In this document: in pieces, positions 1 through 8,787 of the stretch
How the letters are laid out: every line of letters starts with the position of its first letter
Position numbering within the stretch: position 1 is the first letter of the stretch
NCBI GenBank assembly: GCA_028292405.1
Contig: JAQGMJ010000043.1
Coordinates: forward strand, 1 to 64,000
Direction of reading: 5' to 3'
Length of the DNA: 64,000 nucleotides
Source: Betaproteobacteria bacterium
Lineage (GTDB): Bacteria > Pseudomonadota > Gammaproteobacteria > Burkholderiales > JAEUOS01
Notes under the pieces: generated by a model
Database searches by the model: none
The model's input: only the letters and a program-made list of their open reading frames with translations
Told to the model about the DNA's origin: nothing
Translations under genes and position numbers: made by a program

Positions 1-175
1 GCATGCCTTCGGACAGACCGGTCTTGGCCGACGAGCCGGCCAGGATCAGTTCAGAAACGCGGGCGCGGACGGTGTAGTCCTGGTAGGCCGGCAGCGCAAC
101 GGCGGCCAGAATGCCGATAATCGCAACCACGATCATCAGTTCGATCAGGGTAAAACCTTTTTGCATCGACTTCAT
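1..175 (-). CDS. pilA: Type IV pilin major subunit, 5' part (cut by window edge)
   Basis: The translation starts [20 protein letters not shown] and continues into the hydrophobic N-terminal helix of type IV pilins. It shows the prepilin peptidase site (G before F) and the conserved Glu at position 5 of the mature protein. About 58 residues are inside the window; the rest lies to the left. An AAGGAG ribosome binding site precedes the chosen ATG at 175. The product would be exported, processed by PilD and assembled into pili for adhesion, twitching or DNA uptake. Confidence 0.9.
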   Translation of the reverse strand, partial: MKSMQKGFTLIELMIVVAIIGILAAVALPAYQDYTVRARVSELILAGSSAKTGLSEGM

Positions 176-288
176 GGAAAACTCCTTGGGTAGGTATTGC
201 GGAACGGAGGGTGGCAACGACGGGACTGGCCAATTGATTGTTGGTTGTTATTGACGGCTCTTCTTTTATGAGTCGCTTCCCTCTCAAC

Positions 289-303
289 GCATTAAAGGTG
301 CCA
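289..303 (-). promoter_or_regulatory. Putative sigma-54 (-24/-12) promoter of the pilin gene
   Basis: On the minus strand the sequence TGGCACCTTTAATGC has the GG-N10-GC spacing of RpoN promoters, and TGGCAC matches the -24 consensus exactly. It lies about 115 bp upstream of the pilin start. Sigma-54/PilR control of pilA is well established in other proteobacteria; that it applies here is inference. Confidence 0.55.
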
Positions 304-603
304 GAAAATCCGCCCTGTTAGCGGTAATCGGCCGGGCCACCCAGAAAGCACGAATATGTCACGACATTTTGTAAAAATTTAACAAATCCAAAGGTTTCTG
401 GCGGCTTTTAGGGGTTGTTTTTTTCAATATAGAAGAGAAAAACAAGGAATTCCCTTAAGAAGGGCTGGCCATCCGCTGACCAACGGTGACAAAGGTTGAC
501 GTAATTTGTCACTTTTCAGTGGCGATCCGGGGCCTGAACGCAGGCAGGCCGCCTACCCTGAAGCGAAAACGGCTGTCCGGCAAAACCGCCTATGCCGAGG
601 AAG
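304..603. other. Intergenic, AT-richer stretch without recognised gene
   Basis: Between the pilin promoter and the 3' end of the TetR gene there are T-rich and A-rich runs around 405-450 but no ORF with convincing codon use. It probably holds upstream activator sites for the pilin promoter. I see no clear terminator for the TetR gene. Confidence 0.4.
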
Positions 604-1197
604 TCAGGCCTCGCCAGGGAGCGTGGCGTAGCCGGCAAGGAGGTCCGACGACGTCGCCGCCAGGATTTCATTGGACAGGGCCGGATCGTCGACTGCGCGT
701 GCCAGGATCACGGCACCGACCATTTCGGACATGGTGGCGATGGCCTTGCGGCGGCGCGCCTGCCGTGACGGGCCGTGCACCGTCCGGCCGAGCAGCTCCA
801 GCAGCGCGTTCAGGCCGCCGGTAAAGGCGCTGCGCACGCCGCTCTGCTGGCGCGCCGCGTCCGCGCCGAGCGATGCAAACATGCAGCCGCGGCTGGCGTC
901 GTCGCGATGGCGCTGTGAAAGATAATGGGCCAGCAGGGCCGGCAGCGGCGCCTGCTGGTCGTCTTGCAGCAGGCGGCTCCATTTGTCGGCGGTGCCGTCC
1001 ATCGCCAGTTTGCAGGTCTGCGCTGCCAGGTCGTCCTTGGAGGCGAAGTGGCGATAGAAGCCGCCGTGGGTCAGGCCGGCCGCGCTCATGATGTCGGCGA
1101 TGCCGACGCCATCGAAGCCTTTTTCGCGAAACAGGCTGCTCGCCGCGGCCAGGATGCGCTCGCGGTTTTCGGCGCATTGTTCGCGACTGACTTTCAT
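604..1197 (-). CDS. TetR/AcrR family transcriptional repressor
   Basis: 197 aa. The N-terminal helix-turn-helix (about residues 10-55) contains FREKGFDGVGIADIMSAAG followed by GGFYRHFASKDDL, the typical TetR DNA-binding signature. The C-terminal ligand domain is divergent. ATG at 1197 was chosen over an in-frame ATG at 1257 because AGGGGACA precedes it and because the longer version would start inside the promoter. It is transcribed divergently from an MFS transporter, and two inverted repeats lie in the shared region, so it very likely represses both that gene and itself. The ligand is unknown. Confidence 0.85.
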   Translation of the reverse strand: MKVSREQCAENRERILAAASSLFREKGFDGVGIADIMSAAGLTHGGFYRHFASKDDLAAQTCKLAMDGTADKWSRLLQDDQQAPLPALLAHYLSQRHRDDASRGCMFASLGADAARQQSGVRSAFTGGLNALLELLGRTVHGPSRQARRRKAIATMSEMVGAVILARAVDDPALSNEILAATSSDLLAGYATLPGEA

Positions 1198-1228
1198 TGC
1201 TGTCCCCTTGAAAATTTCCAGTTGACAA

Positions 1229-1257
1229 ATTATATGATGATCGACATCATTACGCAA
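1229..1257 (-). promoter_or_regulatory. Promoter of the TetR gene
   Basis: On the minus strand a -35 TTGCGT (1257-1252) and a perfect -10 TATAAT (1234-1229) are separated by exactly 17 bp. The first TetR operator fills the spacer, as expected for autorepression. The ATG follows about 32 bp downstream of the -10. Confidence 0.6.
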
Positions 1258-1280
1258 TTATAGATGTTGGTCATCATCTA
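1234..1280. promoter_or_regulatory. Pair of TetR-type operators between divergent genes
   Basis: Operator 1 (1234-1250) is ATGATG-N5-CATCAT, a perfect 6-bp inverted repeat. Operator 2 (1261-1277) is TAGATG-N5-CATCAT, the same architecture 27 bp further on, and it can also be read as TAGATG-N8-CATCTA. The shared core GATG-N5-CATC supports one regulator binding both sites. Both sit between the TetR and MFS genes. A TTGACA at 1222-1227 may be the -35 of the MFS promoter. Confidence 0.65.
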
Positions 1281-1375
1281 AAACCGCGATGGCCGCAGGG
1301 TTTTATGCTGCGTCCTTTTGCTTTTTTGTTCGCGCAGCGGGCTGGTTCCCCCGCTGCGCTCTCCGGGGCAATTCC

Positions 1376-2677
1376 ATGGTTTCCTCCGCATTGGCCGCAA
1401 CCCTTTCCAGACGCGACGTCCACTATGGCTGGGTGGTCGCCGGCGTCACCTTCCTCACCATGCTGGTGACGGCCGGCGCGATGGGCGCGCCCGGCGTGTT
1501 CATGGTGCCGCTGCAAAAGGAGTTCGGCTGGAACGCCGCCGACATTTCCTCCGCCCTGGCGGTGCGCTTCGCCCTGTTCGGCCTGATGGGGCCGTTCGCC
1601 GCCGCATTCATGAATCATTTCGGCGTGCGCCGCGTAATGGTGGTGGCGCTCACGGTGGTGATCAGCGGCCTGTTGCTTTCGATCTTCATGAACCAGCTCT
1701 GGCAACTGGTGATGCTGTGGGGCGTGGTGGTCGGCCTGGGTACCGGGCTGACGGCGATGGTGCTGGGCGCCACGGTGGCGACGCGCTGGTTCTCCGCGCG
1801 CCGCGGCCTGGTGGTGGGCATGCTGTCGGCCAGCTCGGCCACCGGGCAGTTGGTGTTCCTGCCGGCGCTGGCAGCGCTGACCGAGGCGCATGGCTGGCGC
1901 TTTTCGCTCGCCTTCGTGTGCTGCGCACTCGGCCTGGCGCTGGTGGTCGTGGCATTGCTGATGCGCAACCGGCCGGCCGACATCGGCCTCGAACCCTATG
2001 GGGCGAAGGAAGCCACGCCTGCCCCCGCCGCCCGGCAAAGCCTCTCGCAAATGCTGCTCTCGCCGCTGAAAATCCTGCGCGAGGTTTCCGGCAGCCGCGC
2101 CTTCTGGGTACTGTTTGCCACGTTCTTCATCTGCGGCGCTTCCACCAACGGACTGATCCAGACCCACTTCATCAGCCTGTGCGGCGACTACGGCATTGTC
2201 CCTGTCGCGGCCGCCGGGGTGCTGGCGACGATGGGTATTTTCGATTTCTTCGGCACCATCGGCTCCGGCTGGCTGTCGGACCGCTTTGACAACCGCAAGC
2301 TCCTGTTTTGGTACTACGGCTTGCGTGGCCTGTCGCTGATCTACCTGCCCCACAGCAACTTCAGCATGACCGGCCTGTCGGTCTTCGCGCTGTTCTACGG
2401 GCTGGACTGGATCGCCACGGTGCCGCCGACGGTCAAGCTGATCGCCGACCGCTTCGGGCCGGAGCGCGCCAACGTGGTGTTCGGCTGGGTTTTCGCCGGC
2501 CACCAGTTGGGCGCCGCCTCAGCCGCCTTCGGCGGCGGCTGGAGCCGCACCGTGCTCTACTCCTACCTGCCGGCCTATTTCACCGCCGGCGCGCTGTGCA
2601 TCGGCGCCGCGCTGATCATCATGACCCTGGCGCGCCCGGGGCAGGCCGGCGCCAGCCCGCGTCCCGCCGCCGCTTAA
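1376..2677 (+). CDS. Major facilitator superfamily transporter
   Basis: 433 aa with about 12 hydrophobic segments in two halves and a hydrophilic central loop near residues 195-230. The motif DRFDNRKL between TM8 and TM9 and the Gly-rich TM segments resemble the MCT / oxalate-formate antiporter-like branch of MFS. ATG at 1376 was taken because GGGG lies 6-9 bp upstream; an in-frame ATG at 1289 would add 29 residues of non-membrane sequence. The divergent TetR gene suggests substrate-induced export or uptake of a small organic acid or drug. The substrate cannot be read from sequence. Confidence 0.85.
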   Translation: MVSSALAATLSRRDVHYGWVVAGVTFLTMLVTAGAMGAPGVFMVPLQKEFGWNAADISSALAVRFALFGLMGPFAAAFMNHFGVRRVMVVALTVVISGLLLSIFMNQLWQLVMLWGVVVGLGTGLTAMVLGATVATRWFSARRGLVVGMLSASSATGQLVFLPALAALTEAHGWRFSLAFVCCALGLALVVVALLMRNRPADIGLEPYGAKEATPAPAARQSLSQMLLSPLKILREVSGSRAFWVLFATFFICGASTNGLIQTHFISLCGDYGIVPVAAAGVLATMGIFDFFGTIGSGWLSDRFDNRKLLFWYYGLRGLSLIYLPHSNFSMTGLSVFALFYGLDWIATVPPTVKLIADRFGPERANVVFGWVFAGHQLGAASAAFGGGWSRTVLYSYLPAYFTAGALCIGAALIIMTLARPGQAGASPRPAAA

Positions 2678-2767
2678 GGCCACGCTAAACGCGGCTGTCA
2701 TGCCGGGCTCACTATAATTCCGGCGCGGGCGCGGTTTGCGCCGCGCGCTTTTCCGGAAAGTGGTGGA

Positions 2768-3496
2768 ATGATCAAACGGATTGCGGCATTTTCGGCAGCG
2801 CTGCTGCTCGCGGTGTGCAGCGCCGGCCTGGCGCAAAGCCGCAGCGACATCCTGTGGAACATCGTCAACAATTGCCTCGCCGCGGATGCCGCCTCGCGCG
2901 CGGCGGCCTGCCCGGCGCAGCCCCGACCGGCACGGCCCCTCGCTTCGTTTCAGGATGCCGCCGAAGCCCGGCGCGATTGCCGCGCCTCCACTGAAATCTG
3001 GGACCAGGCGCCCGGCGCCTTCGTCGCCTTTCGCGACATCAAGCAGTGCGACTGCCTCGGCCGGCAGGATTTTGTTCACGGACTGGCACTGCCCTTCGCC
3101 GAGGTCACCGGCGTCGAAGACCCGCAGCGCCCGGACGGCCTCTGGGCCTTCGCCTGGAGCGTGGCCCTGCAAAAAATCGGCGACAAACAAATGATCGGCC
3201 TGGTGGTCAACCCGGAATCCGGCCGCACCCAGAACCAGTTGCACGTCCATCTGGTGCGCCTTCGGCCTGATTACCTCAAGCGCATCGCCGCCAACCCCGG
3301 CGCGGTGCTGCGTACCGTGCCGCTGCGCGACCTCTCGCGGGTATGGCCCGCAACCTTGCCCGCCGCCGGCGCCGGCGGCTTTCGCGACTTCGGCGTGCTG
3401 GTCACCAGCGACGGCGCCGACGGCTACCTCCTGCGTGTAATTGACCCCGGCACCAGCCCGGAAGGCGAATACACGCAGTGGTCCTGTAAAAACTGA
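2768..3496 (+). CDS. cdh: CDP-diacylglycerol diphosphatase, secreted
   Basis: 242 aa. An N-terminal signal peptide (residues 1-22, ending GLAQ) is followed by a domain of the Cdh family. SDILWNIVNNCL near the mature N-terminus and the NQLHVHLVRLRPDY segment (HIT-like histidine motif) are diagnostic. The enzyme hydrolyses CDP-diacylglycerol to CMP and phosphatidate in the cell envelope. It appears to be a single transcription unit between the MFS gene and the convergent otsA. Confidence 0.85.
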   Translation: MIKRIAAFSAALLLAVCSAGLAQSRSDILWNIVNNCLAADAASRAAACPAQPRPARPLASFQDAAEARRDCRASTEIWDQAPGAFVAFRDIKQCDCLGRQDFVHGLALPFAEVTGVEDPQRPDGLWAFAWSVALQKIGDKQMIGLVVNPESGRTQNQLHVHLVRLRPDYLKRIAANPGAVLRTVPLRDLSRVWPATLPAAGAGGFRDFGVLVTSDGADGYLLRVIDPGTSPEGEYTQWSCKN

Positions 3497-3637
3497 GAGG
3501 CTCGCGGCTCAGCCGGCTTGCATGGAGACGATTTTTCGCCGCGGCTGATTCGAAAAATCATCCGCGCATTACGCAAATGAGGCAGGTGCCTATATGGATA
3601 CTGGAGTCCGAAAAAGCAGGGGTGCTCTTTTTACAGC

Positions 3638-5137
3638 TTAAAGCGCCGGCACTTCCCCGTCGACGATGGCCAGCGGGTGTTCCGGCAAGGGGAAGGCCGA
3701 CAGGTCGCTGGCAAAGGCGGCCTTCATGAAGGTGTTGACCCAATCGTAGATGTCGCTGCGGCGGATCGAATGGCGCATGCGGCGCATGCGCGCGCGGCGC
3801 TCGCCGACGTCCATGCACTCGGCCTGCTGGATCGCGTCGGCCACGCCTTCGATGTCAAAGGGATTGACCAGCAGCGCGCCCTCGCCCAATTGCGAAGCGG
3901 CGCCGGCGAACTGCGAGAGGATCAGCGCGCAATCTGATTCCACGCTGCAGGCGCAATACTCCTTGGCCACCAGGTTCATGCCGTCTTTCAGCGGCGTGAT
4001 CAGCGCAATGTCGGCGGCGCGGTAGTAGGCCAGCAGCTCGAGCGAGGTCAAGCTGCCGTAGACGTACCAAACCGGCACCCAGCCGCCGGGGCGCTGGAAC
4101 TCGCCGTTGATGCGCGCCACCAGCTGCTCGATGTTGAGCTTGAGATCGTTGTACGAAGGAATGTCGACCCGGCTGGGCACCACCACCTGGATCAGCGAAA
4201 TGCGCTCGCGCAACTCCGGATGGCGCTGCATCAGCGACTGGAAGGCGCGCAGGCGGTGCGGAATGCCCTTGGTGTAGTCGAGGCGGTCGATGCCCAGCAC
4301 CAGGTTGCACTTGGGCAGCAGGCGGCGCAAATCAGCCACCTTCTCGGCCACCTCGGGCGCGGCGGCGCGGCGCGCGTAGTCCTTGAAGTCGATGCTGATC
4401 GGAAAGGCGCCGATGCGCACCACCCGCGTGCCGACCCGCGCGGTAATCATCTGGCCGCGGCCTTCGAACTCCACCTGCGAGTCGAGCGCACGCACGCATT
4501 GCACGAAGTTGCGGCGGTCACGCAGGGTCTGGAAGCCCACCAGGTCGAAAGCCAGCAATGCGCCGATGATCTGCCGGCACCAGGGCATCTTCAGGAACAG
4601 GTCGGGCGGCGGAAACGGGATGTGCAAAAAGAAGCCGGTGCGCGCCATGCATTTGAGCAAGCGCAATTCCAGTGCCACGTTCATCAGGTGATAGTCGTGC
4701 ACCCAGATGAAGTCGGTATCGCGCACCTGGTTGTCGACGATCGCCTGCGCATACTTGCGGTTCACGCTCTGGTAGGCGCGCCAGTAGGCCGGCTCGAAAT
4801 TGCACAGCGAAGGCAGGTCGTGGAACAGCGGCCACACCACCTCGTTGGAAAAGCCGAGGTAAAAGTCGCGAACATCTTCAGCCGTTAGCGAGACGGGCCT
4901 CAGCATATACCCGGCCTCGTCGCTGGCCTCCGACAGGGCCTGGCCGAGTTCGCCGTCGGCCTCCGAAGTGCCGGGCCAGCCGATCCAGGTGCCGCCGCGG
5001 TTGCGCAGCACCGGCACCAGCGCGCTCACCAAGCCGCCGGAGCCGCTTTCCGCATGCCACTCTCCCTCGGCGTCCCTCTTGAATACCAGCGGCAGGCGGT
5101 TCGATACGACGATCAGGCGATGGCGTTTGGCGTCCAT
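3638..5137 (-). CDS. otsA: Trehalose-6-phosphate synthase
   Basis: 499 aa, a GT20 glycosyltransferase that joins UDP-glucose and glucose-6-phosphate. Visible landmarks are SNRLPLVF and SGGLVSAL at the N-terminus, WPLFHDLPSL, WVHDYHLM, FLHIPFPPPDLF, LDYTKGIPHR and DGMNLVAKEYCA, which contain the donor and acceptor residues. ATG at 5137 was chosen because GAGGGGACAAAAC precedes it. It is the last gene of otsB-mscS-otsA, and its start overlaps the 3' end of the channel gene by 25 bp, indicating translational coupling. Confidence 0.95.
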   Translation of the reverse strand: MDAKRHRLIVVSNRLPLVFKRDAEGEWHAESGSGGLVSALVPVLRNRGGTWIGWPGTSEADGELGQALSEASDEAGYMLRPVSLTAEDVRDFYLGFSNEVVWPLFHDLPSLCNFEPAYWRAYQSVNRKYAQAIVDNQVRDTDFIWVHDYHLMNVALELRLLKCMARTGFFLHIPFPPPDLFLKMPWCRQIIGALLAFDLVGFQTLRDRRNFVQCVRALDSQVEFEGRGQMITARVGTRVVRIGAFPISIDFKDYARRAAAPEVAEKVADLRRLLPKCNLVLGIDRLDYTKGIPHRLRAFQSLMQRHPELRERISLIQVVVPSRVDIPSYNDLKLNIEQLVARINGEFQRPGGWVPVWYVYGSLTSLELLAYYRAADIALITPLKDGMNLVAKEYCACSVESDCALILSQFAGAASQLGEGALLVNPFDIEGVADAIQQAECMDVGERRARMRRMRHSIRRSDIYDWVNTFMKAAFASDLSAFPLPEHPLAIVDGEVPAL

Positions 5138-6297
5138 GTTTTGTCCCCTCTTTGTTGTGCGCGCGCGGGCTTGTCGATCGCGGACGCGTCCGGTTCGTTG
5201 GCCGGCGCGGTGTTGTGATCGGGTGCCAACTGCACCGCCAGGGCGGCGCCCGGCGCGGCTTGCAGGGTGCGCACCGGATGGGCGAAGTCCAGGCCGGAAG
5301 AAAGGAAATAGCGGTGGGTGTCCAGGTTGATCTTTTGCTGGATGTCCATCGCCAGGCCGTTGTCCGGCGACAGCACGAAGTAGACGACTTCGAAGACGAT
5401 CGCCCACTCGCCGAATTCCTTGAAATGCACGCTGTCGAAACGCACCGGTGTATTGGCCTCGATCGACTGCTTGAGGAAGCCCGGCAGGGCTTCGAGCTGT
5501 TCGGTGCGCGCGCCGTAAGCCACGTTCAGGTTATAGGCGACGCGGCGCTCGTACATCTGCTTGTAGTTGCGCATCCGGCTTTTCAGCAGGTCGCTGTTGG
5601 AAAAAATGATCAGTTCTCCCGAGAGGCTGCGCAAGCGCGTGGTCTTCACCCCGACCTTCTCCACCGAGCCCATGAAGTTGTCGACGATGATGAAGTCGCC
5701 CACCACGAAGGGCTTGTCGAACACGATGGAGAGGGAGGCCAGCAGATCGCCAAGCACGTTCTGCACGGCCAGGGCGACAGCCACGCCGCCCACGCCCAGG
5801 CCGGTGACCAGTGCGCTGACGTTGAAATCGAGATGGTTCAGGATCACCAGCAGGATGAAGGTCCACACGACCGTGCGTGCGATGAAACTGACCAGTGCCA
5901 GCGCCGTCACCGCCTCGCCATCGGTGCCGCGGCGCTTGTCGATCTGCCCGGTGAGCCAGAGGCTGATCAGCGCGTTGATCCAGAATGCCGCCTGCACCAG
6001 CAGCATCACCACCACCAAGCGGTCCAGGCCGTGGTCCAGCTTGTCCGGCAACTGCACCGCAGTGGCGCCGACATACATCGCCAGCGGAATCAGCAGCCAC
6101 AGCCGGGTCGAGGCCACCAGCGCCGCCGGCACCTTGCTCAGCGGCGCGGTGCGGTCGCGTTTTTCCAGCGCCTTCAGGATCAGTTCGGCGACATGCCGCG
6201 CGACGATCAGGATCAGCAGCGTCGACAGCGCCAGCAGCGTCGCCAGGCTCCACTCGGGGACGGTGTTCTCATGCCAGGCCTGCAGCAGTATCCTCAT
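5113..6297 (-). CDS. MscS-family mechanosensitive channel
   Basis: 394 aa. Five or so hydrophobic segments in the first 190 residues are followed by the Gly/Ala-rich pore helix (GVGGVAVALAVQNVLGDLLA) and the MscS beta domain (PFVVGDFIIVDNFMGSVEKV). The C-terminal 40 residues are low complexity. MscS channels open on hypo-osmotic shock and release solutes. The gene is sandwiched between the two trehalose genes with an ATGA overlap to otsB and a 25-bp overlap to otsA, so one transcript couples synthesis of an osmolyte with a valve for its release. Confidence 0.9.
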   Translation of the reverse strand: MRILLQAWHENTVPEWSLATLLALSTLLILIVARHVAELILKALEKRDRTAPLSKVPAALVASTRLWLLIPLAMYVGATAVQLPDKLDHGLDRLVVVMLLVQAAFWINALISLWLTGQIDKRRGTDGEAVTALALVSFIARTVVWTFILLVILNHLDFNVSALVTGLGVGGVAVALAVQNVLGDLLASLSIVFDKPFVVGDFIIVDNFMGSVEKVGVKTTRLRSLSGELIIFSNSDLLKSRMRNYKQMYERRVAYNLNVAYGARTEQLEALPGFLKQSIEANTPVRFDSVHFKEFGEWAIVFEVVYFVLSPDNGLAMDIQQKINLDTHRYFLSSGLDFAHPVRTLQAAPGAALAVQLAPDHNTAPANEPDASAIDKPARAQQRGDKTWTPNAIA

Positions 6298-7082
6298 GCG
6301 TGCACCCGGTCCCAGTGCGAGATGAAGCTCTTCAATTCATGCGGTGGGCGGATCCACAGGTTTGCATTGGTCTCGCGCAGGCGATCGCGCACCAGCACGG
6401 CCAGGCCGCGGTCGCGCACCTCCATGAAAGCCTCTTCGTCGGTAATATCGTCGCCGAGATAGGCGATCGCGCTGCCTTCCTCCGCACGCTCCAGCACCTG
6501 GCGCACCGCGAATCCTTTGCGGTGGCCGCGCACCAGGATTTCCAGCCCGCCGGCGAAGGATTGCAGTTCCAGCCCGTCAACGCCCGCCATCGGCTGCCAC
6601 ACCGCGCTGATCCACGCCTGCGTCTTCAGGCGCTTGATCAGCGCCAGGCCGCGCCAATGCAGCGCGATGCTGGCGGTCTTGCGTTCCAGCCGCGCGCCGA
6701 ATTCCAGTGCGTTTCGCGCCGCTTCAAAAGCGCTGTCGAGCAACTCGACTTCACGGGCGGAGATTTCGCGCACGCTCAACTCGCCCTCGGGCGACAGCCG
6801 TTCCCAGCCGTGCGCGCCCCAGATTTCCGGCTGGCGCGCCAGGCGCAGCAGAGGCATGATTTCTTCGGCACGCCGCCCGCTGATGATTACCACGCGGGTG
6901 CGGCCGTCGCGCATCAAATGATCCAGCGCGCGCGTGACCTCCGGGTAAGGGTAGGCCATGTGCGGGCGCGGATGAAAAGGCGCCAGCGTGCCGTCGTAGT
7001 CGAGCATCAGGATGCGTTCGCTGGCACCCGGTATCTTCTCGAAAAATCCGGCGACGTCGGTGTGCTCGTTCAGGATACGCAT
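6294..7082 (-). CDS. otsB: Trehalose-6-phosphate phosphatase
   Basis: 262 aa HAD-superfamily phosphatase. Motif I is LDYDGTLAPF (nucleophile Asp and acid/base Asp), motif II is VVIISGRR, the cap contains GAHGWE, and motif IV is LGDDITDEEAF. It removes phosphate from the OtsA product. ATG at 7082 (MRILNEH) places motif I at about residue 25, normal for OtsB; an upstream in-frame start at 7232 would add 50 atypical residues. It is the first gene of the operon, and its stop overlaps the next start. Confidence 0.9.
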   Translation of the reverse strand: MRILNEHTDVAGFFEKIPGASERILMLDYDGTLAPFHPRPHMAYPYPEVTRALDHLMRDGRTRVVIISGRRAEEIMPLLRLARQPEIWGAHGWERLSPEGELSVREISAREVELLDSAFEAARNALEFGARLERKTASIALHWRGLALIKRLKTQAWISAVWQPMAGVDGLELQSFAGGLEILVRGHRKGFAVRQVLERAEEGSAIAYLGDDITDEEAFMEVRDRGLAVLVRDRLRETNANLWIRPPHELKSFISHWDRVHA

Positions 7083-7261
7083 GGCGAATTTGGCAAGCCA
7101 AGCCCACGATTGGTTCCCTCTACGCGCTCCGGGCGCGTTTCTTGTGACATGTAGGAGAAGTCCTACGCTGCGCCGACTGCGCGCCGACAGACAGTGCGCC
7201 CGAAAGTGAATCGGGCCAGCGTGCCTGGGCATCGCTTATGCGATGCCGAGCCTGTGTTCGC

Positions 7262-8059
7262 TTACGCGCCGATCGCCACCGACAGCATGCTGATCGAGCC
7301 CATGTCGATGCCCGCGGTCGGAAATGACATCGTGTCGTCTTTTTGTTGTTGCGCCAGCACGTATAACAGCGGGAGATAATGTTCCGGCGTTGGCACTGAA
7401 AGGCGCGCGGCCTCGCCGAAGCTTTCGTAATCGATCAGCGCCTGATGCTCGCCGCTTTGCGCATGCTCGCGCACGGCGCGCTCGAAATTTTCCGCCCAGT
7501 CATAGGGTGCATTGATGCCATCGCGGCGCAGGTTGCGCAGGTTATGCACTACGTTGCCGCTGGCGGCGATGAGCACACCCTCGTCGCGCAAGGGCGCCAG
7601 GTGTCTGGCCAGGTCGTAGTGATACTGCGGCGGCCGGGTGCCGTCAATCGACAGTTGCACGACCGGTACGTCGGCTTGCGGATACGCGTGCGCCAGCACG
7701 CCCCAGGTGCCGTGGTCCAGACCCCATTCGTTGTCCGGCTGCACCTGCACCGGCTTGAGCAGCCCGGTGACGCGGGCAGCCAATGCCGGGCTGCCGGGCG
7801 CGGGATATTCGACATCGAATAGCGCTTGCGGAAAGCCGCCGAAATCGTGGATCGTGCGCGGCTGCTGCATTGCCGTCACCGCGGTGCCGCGCGTATACCA
7901 GTGCGCGGAGACCATCAGGATTGCTTTTGGCTTCGGCGTACCGGCGCCGAACCGGCCCCAGGCTTCGCTGTAGCGGCTGGTCTTGATCGCGTTCATCGGG
8001 CTGCCGTGGCCGAAGAAAATCGCCGGCATGCGGGTTGTCGTGCTGATGTTCGTGTCCAT
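7262..8059 (-). CDS. ygiD: LigB/YgiD-type extradiol ring-cleavage dioxygenase
   Basis: 265 aa of the 4,5-DOPA dioxygenase family. Metal-binding and active-site blocks are visible: FFGHGSPMNAI at the N-terminus, SAHWYTRG, DVEYPAPGSP, GLDHGTWGVL and ASGNVVHNLR. Family members open catechol rings with Fe(II) or Zn. GGAGTTTTGAG precedes ATG 8059. The gene follows a DoxX gene by 59 bp on the same strand, a pairing often seen, so both are probably co-transcribed. The physiological substrate is not evident. Confidence 0.88.
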   Translation of the reverse strand: MDTNISTTTRMPAIFFGHGSPMNAIKTSRYSEAWGRFGAGTPKPKAILMVSAHWYTRGTAVTAMQQPRTIHDFGGFPQALFDVEYPAPGSPALAARVTGLLKPVQVQPDNEWGLDHGTWGVLAHAYPQADVPVVQLSIDGTRPPQYHYDLARHLAPLRDEGVLIAASGNVVHNLRNLRRDGINAPYDWAENFERAVREHAQSGEHQALIDYESFGEAARLSVPTPEHYLPLLYVLAQQQKDDTMSFPTAGIDMGSISMLSVAIGA

Positions 8060-8118
8060 CTCAAAACTCCTTTGCTGATGCGTGCGCCGCGGCGGCGGCG
8101 CACGCCGGGCCCTAGCCC

Positions 8119-8523
8119 CTAGCTGTCGGCGCCGTCGACGCTCAGTGGACCGCTGCCGTAAACCACTACATACAGCAGGCCGCCCGCCATCGAGATGTTT
8201 TTCATGAAATGAATCATCGTGTTCTGTACCTGGTCGGCACGGACCGCCCAGAAGTTGTGGAACAGGAAGCCCGCCGCCAGGGTGAACAGCAGCAGCGCCG
8301 CCGCCGCCCAGCGCGTCTTGAAGCCGGCAATCAGCATCAAGCCGCCGCCCAATTCCACAATCATCGATACCACCGCCAGCAGATACGCCGCCGGCAAGCC
8401 CTGGCTGGCGATGTAGCCGGCGGTGCCCTGCAGCCCGGTCAGCTTGGCGATGCCGGAAAAGACGAAAATCACCGCGATCAACAAGCGGCCCGCTGCCGGG
8501 CCAAAGCGCTTCAATGCATCCAT
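8119..8523 (-). CDS. DoxX family membrane protein
   Basis: 134 aa with four predicted membrane helices. The family block FGPAAGRLLIAVIFVFSGIA and GYIASQGLP is present at the N-terminus. AGGAG lies 9 bp before ATG 8523. DoxX-like proteins are small inner-membrane proteins linked to redox balance and thiol or quinone metabolism, but function here is inferred only from family and from the downstream ygiD. Confidence 0.85.
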   Translation of the reverse strand: MDALKRFGPAAGRLLIAVIFVFSGIAKLTGLQGTAGYIASQGLPAAYLLAVVSMIVELGGGLMLIAGFKTRWAAAALLLFTLAAGFLFHNFWAVRADQVQNTMIHFMKNISMAGGLLYVVVYGSGPLSVDGADS

Positions 8524-8787
8524 GTTCTCTACTCCTCGAAAAGTTTGGGTTATTGCTTCCACGGAGCGGATATTGGTCCTGATACGAACAAAGATAAAGA
8601 GCCAAACCGGCAAAGATTGTTGCTGATATGGGAGCAATCGACCGGTATTCACGTACTGTCAGTCCATCCGGCGCAGGGGGATTGAACCAGACGCGGCCGC
8701 GCGGCGACTCAAAGGTTCATGCGCATCGAAGGCGCAAGCGCATAAATAAGCCCACGCGCCCGACCGGGCTTGCTAGCATCTACCGCA

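Noticed and set aside
1274..2503. Long antisense ORF under the MFS gene
   Set aside because: Rich in His/Gln/Arg/Ala as typical for the complement of a high-GC membrane protein gene; same applies to other long antisense frames at 5152-6462, 15340-16071 and 59252-60910.
7115..7145. Possible terminator hairpin CGCGCTCCGGGCGCG followed by TTTCTT
   Set aside because: The T-rich side faces the plus strand, where no gene ends; the stem is imperfect and short.
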